From Paenibacillus soyae (GTDB lineage: Bacteria > Bacillota > Bacilli > Paenibacillales > Paenibacillaceae): DNA of 64,000 nucleotides. The position numbers were made by a program, and so were the translations under genes. The stretch lies in NCBI RefSeq assembly GCF_024623455.1, contig NZ_JANIPJ010000023.1, positions 1 through 64,000 of the forward strand, in the 5' to 3' direction. A model generated the notes under the pieces. The model had not been told where the DNA came from and searched no databases. It worked only from the letters and a program-made list of their open reading frames with translations. Position 1 is the first letter of the stretch. Each line of letters begins with the position of its first letter. This document shows, piece by piece, positions 8,008 to 15,646 of the stretch.

Positions 8008-8718
8008 ATGAACGCGGAGACGGTCATGCAGGAGCTGGAGGCTCTCGGCAAGGAAAGATTGAAGAAGATGTATATGACCAACGGCGCTCATGAGCCGTTG
8101 TTCGGCGTGGCGACGGGCGAGATGAAGCCTATCTTCAGGAAAACAAAAATCAATCAGGCTTTGGCGGACGAGCTGTACGCGACGGGGAACTATGACGCCA
8201 TGTATTTTGCCGGCATCATCGCGGATCCGAATGCCATGACGGAAGCGGATTACGACCGGTGGATGGATGCGGCGTATTTCTATATGCTCTCCGATTTTGT
8301 CGTTGCGGTCACGTTATCGGAAGCCGATATCGCGCAAGAAGTGGCGGACAAATGGATGGCCAGCGGGGAAGAGCTGCGAATGTCGGCGGGCTGGAGCTGC
8401 TACTGCTGGCTTCTGGGGAATCGCCCGGACCATGAGTTCGACGCGGACAAAATCGCGGGCATGCTGGAGCTCGTGAAACATACGATTCACGAGGCCCCCG
8501 AGCGCGCGCAATATTCGATGAACAATTTTTTATATACCGTGGCTATCTCTTATTTGCCGCTCCATGAGAAGGCGATCGAGACCGCCCAGGCGGTAGGGCC
8601 GGTGGAAGTGGATAAAACGAAGAAGAAGAGCAAGCATATCCATGCTTACGCCAATATTCAGAAGGTTATGGACAAAGGCCAAAAAATCGGCTTCAAACGC
8701 AAGCATGTCAGGTGTTAA
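8008..8718 (+). CDS. DNA alkylation repair protein (AlkD-like)
   Basis: 236 residues, all helical with the HEAT-like repeat character of the AlkC/AlkD DNA glycosylase superfamily (LGKERLKKMYMTNGA, MKPIFRKTKINQALADELY, YFYMLSDFVVAVTLSE). AlkD-type enzymes remove alkylated purines without base flipping. The C-terminus is basic (KKKSKHIHAYANIQKVMDKG). I cannot confirm the catalytic Asp/Arg of AlkD, so a repair role is family-based. GAGGAG precedes ATG 8008; a 9-bp stem hairpin follows the stop. Confidence 0.8.
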   Translation: MNAETVMQELEALGKERLKKMYMTNGAHEPLFGVATGEMKPIFRKTKINQALADELYATGNYDAMYFAGIIADPNAMTEADYDRWMDAAYFYMLSDFVVAVTLSEADIAQEVADKWMASGEELRMSAGWSCYCWLLGNRPDHEFDADKIAGMLELVKHTIHEAPERAQYSMNNFLYTVAISYLPLHEKAIETAQAVGPVEVDKTKKKSKHIHAYANIQKVMDKGQKIGFKRKHVRC

Positions 8719-8719
8719 G

Positions 8720-8742
8720 GCAGGGGAGGGATACTCCCCTGC
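8720..8742 (+). terminator. Hairpin after the AlkD-like gene
   Basis: GCAGGGGAG (8720-8728) pairs perfectly with CTCCCCTGC (8734-8742) across a 5-base loop. No T tract follows, so it may protect the 3' end of the message rather than terminate. Confidence 0.45.
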
Positions 8743-8754
8743 TGCGCAAGATGT

Positions 8755-8937
8755 CTACCCCAGGATTCTGTTGCGGGTCATCTGCAGCGTCCGAATTTTT
8801 AACTCTTCAATTGCGCCAATCAACGAGGAGAGTCTCTCCGCGTATTGACGCTTTAGATCAGGGTCATTCAAGGCGCTCAGATTGAGCTCTACCGTCAGGG
8901 CAGCGGATTGCGCGGCTGCTTCGAATAATAGGGAGCA
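8755..8937 (-). pseudogene. 3' remnant of a gene, no start codon
   Basis: On the minus strand a frame open from 8937 to the TAG at 8755 reads as coherent protein (LTVELNLSALNDPDLKRQYA, then a helix ending RTLQMTRNRILG) but begins directly after an in-frame TAA with no usable start. It looks like the last ~60 codons of a decayed gene. I do not recognise the parent family. The stretch 8993-9126 holds nothing further that I can name. Confidence 0.4.
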
Positions 8938-8942
8938 TTACG

Positions 8943-8992
8943 AAAAAAAGTATCGGCGCATGCTCGTGATCGAGTCAAACGCGGATACTTTT
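8943..8992 (-). terminator. Terminator downstream of ger operon 1
   Basis: AAAAGTATC (8946-8954) and GATACTTTT (8984-8992) form the outer stem, with a nested CTCG-TGAT-CGAG hairpin inside. On the minus strand the stem runs into seven T. It lies about 130 bp beyond the last gene of ger operon 1, on the same strand. Confidence 0.55.
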
Positions 8993-9126
8993 CCCAGGCG
9001 AACGGATCGTTGAACGGTAGACTTCCTCGTGGTTTATTCCACTTATTTCGCCAGTCGCCTACCGAGTTATTTCTCCCTATATTATCAGAAAATTAGCAAA
9101 AAAGAAACGATCATTTGCTGTCGTAT

Positions 9127-10218
9127 TCAATCCTCCTGAAGCAGCCCGTAGTCCTTGACCCGGACGACGGCCTCCACTTCCACCTCGATTTCGCTCACTG
9201 CTTTTCTTTGGTCGATGGCCTTCCATTCCTCATACGATCCCATTCGATTTCGTATCAGCTTGCCCATGCCGAGGGGATCGACTTTCTTTCGCTGAAACAT
9301 ATCCACTAATTCCGTTACCGTTTTTTTCAGCGAATCACTCATCAGGCTTTCCAGCTTCATTTGGTTGGCTCCCTCGCTCAAATCCAAGTCACCCGTGTAT
9401 TCCTGGATGGAGCCATGCAGCTCTACATGGACGCTGAGCTTCATTTGATCAAGCGAACGGCCTGTTACTTTCAATTTCCTCTTGCTGGTGATGTTGCCGA
9501 GCATAATCTGTTCCCCATCGTCCAAAGAAATAGACAAATCGGCTCCTGTTACTTTCCGATGGAGAAAGGAGAAAATAATCGATTTATTCTGTTCGATTCG
9601 ACCGACGTAGCGATCGTCTTGGAACAGGGCAACTCCGGTCATCTTGACGGACTTGGCGTCTTGTTTGATCAGCGGAGCGACGGGATCGACCCCATCGTTC
9701 ATATAATCTCTGGTGAACGTGAAGAGATTCGCCTTCGGAATAAGACCGGCATCCATATTCGTTTCCACTAGCCTGGTCAAATAGTCGGAGGTCGTCGGAT
9801 AAGGCTTGTATTCCTTGCTGATCAAGGCTCCGGCATTTCCCTCCACGACGGCGATAAACAGTTTCTGAGAGATGGCGGAGTCCCGGACGAAGGTGTCCAT
9901 ATGCTTCCAAACGCCTTTGCCGGCCAGGCTGTCTCCGAACAGTACCATACGCAGCTGCCCGCTCACTATTCTTCGATTGTTTTCCCGGGAGAAGGTAATT
10001 CTCGCCTCTTTGCTTGTTCGGGCAACGGAGGATAGAATAAATCTTCCTTTCTGGTCTGCCTTGGGAATATTACTGGTCACCCGGATATCGTCGCTGTTCT
10101 CCACGCTGTCAAAAGCAGATAAGCGGGTGAAGCCCAGTCTTTCGATTATTTTCTGATCGCTGCAGCTGGCAAGGAAAAGGACTGCGATCAGGATAAACAC
10201 ACTAATTTTTGCTCTCAT
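9127..10218 (-). CDS. Ger(x)C family spore germination lipoprotein
   Basis: 363 residues. A short signal peptide ends in the lipobox LASC (Cys about 18), then the GerAC-type C-subunit fold with FTRLSAFD in place of the usual GID start and a long C-terminal domain (SLKKTVTELVDMFQRKKVDPLGMGKLIRNR). The C subunit is the outer-face lipoprotein of the germinant receptor in the spore inner membrane. I prefer ATG 10218; a GTG four codons upstream is also possible. It overlaps the end of the B-subunit gene by 17 bp, so the two are translationally linked. It is the last gene of the A-B-C operon. Confidence 0.9.
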   Translation of the reverse strand: MRAKISVFILIAVLFLASCSDQKIIERLGFTRLSAFDSVENSDDIRVTSNIPKADQKGRFILSSVARTSKEARITFSRENNRRIVSGQLRMVLFGDSLAGKGVWKHMDTFVRDSAISQKLFIAVVEGNAGALISKEYKPYPTTSDYLTRLVETNMDAGLIPKANLFTFTRDYMNDGVDPVAPLIKQDAKSVKMTGVALFQDDRYVGRIEQNKSIIFSFLHRKVTGADLSISLDDGEQIMLGNITSKRKLKVTGRSLDQMKLSVHVELHGSIQEYTGDLDLSEGANQMKLESLMSDSLKKTVTELVDMFQRKKVDPLGMGKLIRNRMGSYEEWKAIDQRKAVSEIEVEVEAVVRVKDYGLLQED

Positions 10219-11305
10219 GCAGCCGCCCACCGTTACGAAGTTTTTGCCAATATAACAACATCATGAGCAGCAGGGGAAACGTGAAGGCAAGCATAATCTC
10301 CACATAGATAGACTGGCGAACCAGCACTTGGGTGTCCCTCATGAGCTTAGGATAAGAAGCGAATCCAATGGAGGTGAGCGTAATGACGGCCTCGAGCACC
10401 TTCGGTTTGAATTTGCGGGTCATTCGTTTCAACATGAGAAGCGCGGCCCAGGCGTACATAACCGTTGTCATGAGACTCTTGTACAGGAAGAAAGGCAGCA
10501 GCAGATTCTCGATTCGATTAATGAACGATAGCTCCACGTAGGCTAGCATGTCGACTAACGGGAATTGGTCTGCCTGCAAATATTGGAGACCGTAAAAACC
10601 GAAGGCGGCCAGAATGACGCTAAGGTACACGGCCGTTACCAGCAGGTGGCCGAGGTAGACCCCTTTGAATAGCTTGTTGTCCTGCTGAGCGTACGGAAAC
10701 AAGAAGACCGCTAATTCATATCCGATAAAACCGCTGTACACCTCCAGCCAGTTATCGAACGAGAATGGAACGGACGGGCTCTGGAAGAGGAAAGGAGTTA
10801 AGTTCGAAAAACTCCAATCGGGAAGAAAATAGACCAGAATAACGACCATCCAAATCGTGGATAAAAAGAAAAGAATGCCAATCTTGCCGATGACGTAAAT
10901 GTTTTTGATCAGCAGAAGGTACAGCATATAGGCGTAAAAAATATAAATGAACATAGACGGGGTTGTCGGAAACGTGACCGTTTGCAGGACATTCACGTAT
11001 TGTTTTCCGACAAACGCGCCGAGCGCAATCCAGAACACGGCAAGGATCAGATAAACGGGATACAGCAGCGCCTTCGGCATGCTCTGCTCGATAATATCGA
11101 AGACGGAACGGCCTTTCGCTAGCTTGTAAACCATGGAATAGAGGAAGATATTAAATAAGCCGGCAGCCGAACAGATCAGAAAACCGATCCAGCCGTTCGA
11201 CCCGAAGTTCTCGGCCACGATGCGGGGAACGGAAAACAGAAACACGTTCGACTGCGTGACATAGATCAGAAAGGCGACATGAACATAATTAAGCTTTTCT
11301 TTCAT
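10202..11305 (-). CDS. GerAB/GerKB-type germination permease (B subunit)
   Basis: 367 residues, about ten transmembrane helices, APC-superfamily fold of the spore-germination branch. It begins MKEKLNYVHVAFLIYVTQSN, and SFDNWLEVYSGFIGYELAVF lies in the middle. The B subunit binds the germinant (amino acid, sugar or nucleoside) in receptors of this class. It lies 23 bp behind the A subunit and overlaps the C subunit. The germinant cannot be deduced. Confidence 0.92.
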   Translation of the reverse strand: MKEKLNYVHVAFLIYVTQSNVFLFSVPRIVAENFGSNGWIGFLICSAAGLFNIFLYSMVYKLAKGRSVFDIIEQSMPKALLYPVYLILAVFWIALGAFVGKQYVNVLQTVTFPTTPSMFIYIFYAYMLYLLLIKNIYVIGKIGILFFLSTIWMVVILVYFLPDWSFSNLTPFLFQSPSVPFSFDNWLEVYSGFIGYELAVFLFPYAQQDNKLFKGVYLGHLLVTAVYLSVILAAFGFYGLQYLQADQFPLVDMLAYVELSFINRIENLLLPFFLYKSLMTTVMYAWAALLMLKRMTRKFKPKVLEAVITLTSIGFASYPKLMRDTQVLVRQSIYVEIMLAFTFPLLLMMLLYWQKLRNGGRLHESKN

Positions 11306-11328
11306 TTAGCGTTCCTACTTTGGCAGCG

Positions 11329-12822
11329 TTATTTTTTCTTCTTTTGTTTGGTCGAGTTGACACTCCGGGCCTCGGAAGGTCGTTTGTTCAGCATGGCGAA
11401 CGGTCCTCTAACAAAAGTATCCAGCCAATCTTTTTTGTTCATGGGCGCTAATGGCGTTAGATAGGAAGCTCCCAGATTCGTCACTCCCGCGATATGAATC
11501 ATGAGGATCCCCATGCCGATCAGCAAGCCCAGATTACCCAAGAAGCCTGCCATCATAATGAGTCCGAACCGGATTAATCGCAGGGTCGCGCTCATGATAT
11601 AGCTGGGAATCGTGAACGACGCGATGGCGGAAGAAGCGACGGCGATAATGAGAATGTTGCTGGTAAACCCCGCTTGAACGGCCGCTTGGCCGATGACGAT
11701 CCCGCCTACGATACCGATGGTTTGCCCGATCTTGGTCGGCAGTCTTGCGCCTGCTTCTCTTAGAAGTTCGATTGTCGCCTCCATCAGCAGAGCTTCGATC
11801 AGCGGAGGGAAAGGTACCTTGTTTCTCGATTCGGTCAAATTGAGCAGCATCGTATGCGGAATCATTTCGTAATGGAACGTGGTGACGGATACGTATAAGG
11901 CTGTGAATCCGATCGTAATGATGAACCCGAAGAAGCGCAGCAACCGCAGAGCCGTCCCCAAATGCCAGCGTTGATAATAGTCGTCCGGCGACGAAAAAAA
12001 CTCGAAAAAAGAGGTAGGCGCGCTAATTCCCGTCGGGCTTCCGTCCACAAAACAGGCGATCCGGCCACCCAATATTTTGGAACAAATGGAGTCGGGCCTT
12101 TCGGTCGTCATGAACTGGGGAAATACGGAATTCGGATTGTCGTCGATGAGCTGCACGAGCATGTTCGCCTCGAATACGGAGTCAACCTCAACGCTTTGGA
12201 TCCGTTCCACCAGAAGGTCCACGTAATCCTTATTGGCGATGTCCTCCAAGTAGATGACAACGACGTCGGTTTTCGTGATTTCGCCAACCTGCAACCGGAT
12301 AATCTTCAGATGGGTGCTCCGGATCCGTTTGCGGATAACGCTTAGATTTTGGCTGAGATTCTCGACAAAGCCGTCATGCGGACCGGCAATAACCGTCTCC
12401 GTCTCCGATTGCACGATCGAACGGCCGACCGAATTCGCGATATCAACGGAATAAGCTTCGTTCTGATAAAAAATAACGGCTTTCCCGCTTAAAATATCTT
12501 TGATGCAAACCTTGGAATCGGTTATCCGCTCGTACGGCGCCTGGCCGAGGATGGCTGGCAGCTCATCGTCCTTGGTGGCATGGAACGGCCCGACGATGTC
12601 GCGCAGCAATTCATCATTCCCGGCCAAGGTGGTCAAATAGACGGCCTTGGCCGAGTTGGACGGGAAGCTCCTCTCCGTGAAATCCATGCAATTGCGAAAT
12701 TCTTGGAGCGTATGCTCGTACGAAGGAGGTTCGTTTATTTCGATTGTTTCATCCTCTTGCTCATTTGGATGATCCGGCTTCGTCACAATGATGGCGGAAA
12801 GCATTTTTCTGAACAAGGACAT
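11329..12822 (-). CDS. GerA family spore germination protein (A subunit)
   Basis: 497 residues. A hydrophilic N-terminal domain of ~290 residues (FRNCMDFTERSFPS and a TERPDSICSKILGGRIACFVD signature) is followed by about five membrane helices (LRLLRFFGFIITIGFTALYV, LIEALLMEATIELLREAGARLP) and a basic tail. A subunits form the oligomeric channel-like part of germinant receptors. ATG 12822 has GAGGTG at a good distance. It is the first gene of an A-B-C operon, most likely expressed in the forespore; I found no clear sigma-G promoter. Confidence 0.93.
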   Translation of the reverse strand: MSLFRKMLSAIIVTKPDHPNEQEDETIEINEPPSYEHTLQEFRNCMDFTERSFPSNSAKAVYLTTLAGNDELLRDIVGPFHATKDDELPAILGQAPYERITDSKVCIKDILSGKAVIFYQNEAYSVDIANSVGRSIVQSETETVIAGPHDGFVENLSQNLSVIRKRIRSTHLKIIRLQVGEITKTDVVVIYLEDIANKDYVDLLVERIQSVEVDSVFEANMLVQLIDDNPNSVFPQFMTTERPDSICSKILGGRIACFVDGSPTGISAPTSFFEFFSSPDDYYQRWHLGTALRLLRFFGFIITIGFTALYVSVTTFHYEMIPHTMLLNLTESRNKVPFPPLIEALLMEATIELLREAGARLPTKIGQTIGIVGGIVIGQAAVQAGFTSNILIIAVASSAIASFTIPSYIMSATLRLIRFGLIMMAGFLGNLGLLIGMGILMIHIAGVTNLGASYLTPLAPMNKKDWLDTFVRGPFAMLNKRPSEARSVNSTKQKKKK

Positions 12823-12930
12823 CGCGGTTCACCTCGAAAATATGGAATTCTCTTTCCAGTATTTCCTTCGGGAACAGGTTTGAATTCGTCATATCCGACA
12901 TTTACCGCCATTTTGGGAAAACTTCTCATA

Positions 12931-12973
12931 AAAAAAAGCTCAAGCGTCCGAAATCGGACACTTGAGCTTTTTT
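12931..12973. terminator. Strong bidirectional terminator after the VOC gene
   Basis: AAAAAAGCTCAAG-C-GTCCGA pairs with TCGGAC-A-CTTGAGCTTTTTT around a two-base loop, with A and T runs on both sides. It overlaps the stop codon of the minus-strand VOC gene and isolates it from ger operon 1. Confidence 0.85.
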
Positions 12974-13364
12974 ATGAGGATAAGGGCTGCGCGATTTCCC
13001 AGACATGCCCGCCTGGATCGGCAAAGCAAGCCGTACGCACGCCCCATGGCCGGTCCAGCGGCCCGTTCAACAGAGTGACGCCTCGGGCTTCGAGATCCCT
13101 GCATAAGGCTTCCGTATCCTCCACGCGGATGGTGAACTGGAATCGCGAGCCTGCTTCGCGGGCAGCGACCGCTGCGGGAGCGATCAGTCCGTGCGCTTCG
13201 GATATTTGCAGCAAATTAACGCTCATATTGCCAAAGTTGAACACGGCGGAATTTTTGTCTTCATAGACCTGCTCTAGACCGAACACATCTAGATAAAATG
13301 TAATGGCAGCTTGCAAGTCTTCGAAAAATAAAGTGATGACGTCAATATTGGATTTACCTAGCAT
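12972..13364 (-). CDS. VOC family protein (glyoxalase/bleomycin resistance-like)
   Basis: 130 residues, a single vicinal-oxygen-chelate module of two beta-alpha-beta-beta-beta repeats: ITLFFEDLQAAITFYLDVFG at the start and FADPGGHVWEIAQPL at the end. Such proteins bind a metal and act as lyases, dioxygenases or drug-binding proteins; no specific role is visible. ATG 13364 has AGGAGG 9 bases upstream; a longer in-frame extension upstream is not part of the fold. It is a single gene ended by a strong terminator. Confidence 0.85.
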   Translation of the reverse strand: MLGKSNIDVITLFFEDLQAAITFYLDVFGLEQVYEDKNSAVFNFGNMSVNLLQISEAHGLIAPAAVAAREAGSRFQFTIRVEDTEALCRDLEARGVTLLNGPLDRPWGVRTACFADPGGHVWEIAQPLSS

Positions 13365-13706
13365 GAGTAAATGCCTCCTTTTGTACAGCTGAATCCGTTC
13401 GGAGTACGTCGTGCCATCTCTCCTTTTAAGTTTTGAAGTGAAGTTGTTTTCAGCATACCACACTAGCGCAAATGCCATTTCTTACGGATTGCGCTCGTGA
13501 GAATCGGCGCTTGGATTGGTCGCGAATGGAGCACGCGGCAAGGTCATAAAGTTGCAGTACTTTGGAACCCGCCTCGAACGGGTTCTTTTTGTCTTCTGCT
13601 ACGATTGGATTATTTTGCAAAGGGCGGTGACGAAAATAAAGGATTCTTGGCAAATGGCGGCGAATCCTGTGAGCCGCAAACAATCTGGCAGGAGGTGCGA
13701 TAATAG
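13365..13706. other. Intergenic region with a leader-like terminator
   Basis: About 340 bp between divergent VOC and LysM genes. A clean intrinsic terminator faces the LysM gene at 13565-13590. Further on AGGATTC...GAATCCT and GCGGC...GCCGC could fold into alternative stems just before the LysM ribosome site. No open frame here looks like protein. I compared it with c-di-AMP and c-di-GMP riboswitch patterns and could not match either. Confidence 0.4.
13565..13590 (+). terminator. Terminator with no gene upstream (possible attenuator)
   Basis: GAACCCG (13565-13571) and CGGGTTC (13579-13585) form a perfect stem followed by TTTTT. No plus-strand gene ends before it, so it may stop a leader transcript of the LysM gene or a short RNA. 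Confidence 0.55.
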
Positions 13707-14309
13707 GTGGGCAAGCGATGGAAGTGGGCCGTTAGTCTGGCTTTGTGTTTGGTTGTTCTCGCAAGTTTTCCGCATTTATCGGGGGCAAGCGGCGCGCAGA
13801 GAGAAGGCTCGATTAGCATCTATTACGGGGTCAAGGCGGGTGACACGTTATACGGCATATCGAAGAAACATTATTTGACCGGCGATTTCGAGCGCGTGGC
13901 GAAGCTGAACGGATGGGACCCGAAAGCCAAGCTAAAGGCGGGAGCCCAGCTGAAGCTGAACAACCCGCTTATCTTCGATCAATATACGGTGAAGAAGGGC
14001 GATACGCTGTATGGGATCGCGGGCAAATATTTCAGCCGCGGCAATTATATCAGCATTATGATGCAATACAATGGAATGACCGGCACCAAGGATTTGAAGG
14101 CGGGAATGACGCTTCGAATTCCGCTTCCTTCGGGAGAGACCAAGCATAAGGTGAAGGCGGGCGAAACCTTGTTCAGCATCTCGCTCGACTATTATAAGTT
14201 GGCCGATTACCAAGGGGCTATAGGGAAAGCGAATGGCATAAAGGACGCTGCCGGCTCCATCAAGATAGGACAAACGCTTCAGATCCCGAACCCGTTCTAT
14301 GCGGAATGA
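13707..14309 (+). CDS. Secreted protein with three LysM domains
   Basis: 200 residues. A signal peptide (KRWKWAVSLALCLVVLASF) is followed by three LysM repeats at about 38-85, 91-140 and 146-195, each opening with a V-K-x-G-(D/E)-T-L motif (YGVKAGDTLYGIS, YTVKKGDTLYGIA, HKVKAGETLFSIS). There is no catalytic domain, so it is a peptidoglycan- or chitin-binding protein of the cell wall or spore cortex. GTG 13707 has AGGAGG upstream at a slightly long spacing (11 bases). Confidence 0.88.
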   Translation: MGKRWKWAVSLALCLVVLASFPHLSGASGAQREGSISIYYGVKAGDTLYGISKKHYLTGDFERVAKLNGWDPKAKLKAGAQLKLNNPLIFDQYTVKKGDTLYGIAGKYFSRGNYISIMMQYNGMTGTKDLKAGMTLRIPLPSGETKHKVKAGETLFSISLDYYKLADYQGAIGKANGIKDAAGSIKIGQTLQIPNPFYAE

Positions 14310-14369
14310 AAATCGTAAGCTGGTCGGTCGCAAACACGGCCGGCAGAGGAAGCGCTAGACCTTGAGCCG

Positions 14370-14918
14370 CTATTCCGCGGCCAAAACCTCCGACAACGGC
14401 GTACATTCATCCCTAAGCATGGACAGGAAATCCAGATCGATATATCTTCCTCTGGCGAAGACTGCACGTCTCATCGTTCCTTCGTAGACGAAGCCGCACT
14501 TCTCGGCTATTCTTCTCGCGGCGGCATTCTCCTTGGCCGTGCAGATTTGGAGCCGCTGGATCGGCTTCAATTCGAACACGTAAGAGCTGAACAGTCGCAG
14601 CGCCTCCGTTCCATAACCTTTGCCCCGGTCATCTTTGCGGTAGATTTGATAGCCGATTTCGTAGCCTTCGCTATCGCCGGTCGCTTTGAAGAAGGTAATG
14701 GCGCCGAGCATTCGGCCGGACTTATCCACGATAAGCATCCGGCCGAAATCGGCTTCCCAATAGCCTGCCTCCGCATAATAGCTTTGAAGCTTCCTCTCAT
14801 GATGCAGCTCGACGCCGAGATGCTCGCTTCTATGCTCCAAGTCGTTCATCAGGACGACCAGCTCCGGCAAATCTTCCTCTTGAATCAATCTCAGGTTAAC
14901 GAGTTTTCCTATTAACAT
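14370..14918 (-). CDS. GNAT family N-acetyltransferase (RimJ/RimL-like)
   Basis: 182 residues. Opening KLVNLRLIQEEDLPEL, the acetyl-CoA loop RKDDRGKGYGTEALRLF (motif A), and ENAAARRIAEKCGFVYEGTMR at the end match the ribosomal-protein-type acetyltransferase branch. The acceptor could be a protein N-terminus, a small amine or a drug. GGGGAGG precedes ATG 14918. It is a single gene, divergent from the next acetyltransferase. Confidence 0.88.
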   Translation of the reverse strand: MLIGKLVNLRLIQEEDLPELVVLMNDLEHRSEHLGVELHHERKLQSYYAEAGYWEADFGRMLIVDKSGRMLGAITFFKATGDSEGYEIGYQIYRKDDRGKGYGTEALRLFSSYVFELKPIQRLQICTAKENAAARRIAEKCGFVYEGTMRRAVFARGRYIDLDFLSMLRDECTPLSEVLAAE

Positions 14919-14991
14919 ATCATAGCCTCCCCATTGATCTGACTATCCTAACAATTTCTACGCAATTTTTTTACACGCAGAAAACGCAGGC

Positions 14992-15023
14992 TTCACAAAT
15001 TCGCCTATGTCCTTCTATATACT
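14992..15023 (+). promoter_or_regulatory. Candidate sigma-A promoter for the 15 kb acetyltransferase
   Basis: TTCACA (14992-14997), an 18-bp gap and TATATA (15016-15021) precede the gene by about 40 bp. Confidence 0.35.
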
Positions 15024-15060
15024 TAAACTGTTTGAGATTGCGGACTAGGCGGTAGATAAA

Positions 15061-15600
15061 ATGATAAAAAAACGCGACTTGCATGAATGTCATTCACTTT
15101 TTCAACTACTGATGGATCCTGCCGTTTTTCCCTATGTTCGCTATCCGTGCCGTTCCTATGAGCAATACTTATTTGTCACCAAGAAATTAATCGTTGAAGA
15201 AGAGCGGAAGACTTGTGTTTCCAGAACCATCCTTGATGAGATGGGACGTCCTATCGGCACGATCGAGCTCTATAACATCGTTGATCGCGTCGGGTTCCTA
15301 GCCACGTGGATCGGGGCTCCTTATTTCGGCAAGGGGTATAACCAGCGGGCGAAGGATGCTTTCTTTACGGAGCTGTTTATGGAACAAGAGATCGACACGG
15401 TATTTTTGAAAATACGCAAACAAAATACGCGATCCCGGATGGCGGCCCAGAAGCTGCCGTATGCCGTGTTGGCTAATGAAATCAACGAGTCCCTCTATAA
15501 ATCGATTAATGACGGACGGGAGATCTATGATCTTTACCGGGTGGACCGTTCCGACTTTCTGGATAACGGGAACGTTATACCGCAAGGGGTTGCCACGTAA
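15061..15600 (+). CDS. GNAT family N-acetyltransferase
   Basis: 179 residues. The central part follows the GNAT pattern: GRPIGTIELYNIVDRVGFLATWIG, then a weak acetyl-CoA loop in FGKGYNQRAKDAFF and KIRKQNTRSRMAAQKLPY. Loop residues are less canonical than in the neighbouring acetyltransferase. The substrate is unknown. The ribosome site is poor (GGCGG), so expression may be low. Confidence 0.75.
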   Translation: MIKKRDLHECHSLFQLLMDPAVFPYVRYPCRSYEQYLFVTKKLIVEEERKTCVSRTILDEMGRPIGTIELYNIVDRVGFLATWIGAPYFGKGYNQRAKDAFFTELFMEQEIDTVFLKIRKQNTRSRMAAQKLPYAVLANEINESLYKSINDGREIYDLYRVDRSDFLDNGNVIPQGVAT

Positions 15601-15606
15601 TTGAAT

Positions 15607-15640
15607 AGCGCCGATCGCATATCATGAGGGTGTCGGCGCT
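15607..15640. terminator. Hairpin between convergent genes
   Basis: AGCGCCGA (15607-15614) and TCGGCGCT (15633-15640) pair perfectly between the acetyltransferase and the response regulator. No T tract. Confidence 0.5.
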
Positions 15641-15646
15641 GCGCTT

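Noticed and set aside
13600-13706. c-di-AMP or c-di-GMP riboswitch before the LysM gene
   Set aside because: None of the conserved core sequences of either class could be aligned.
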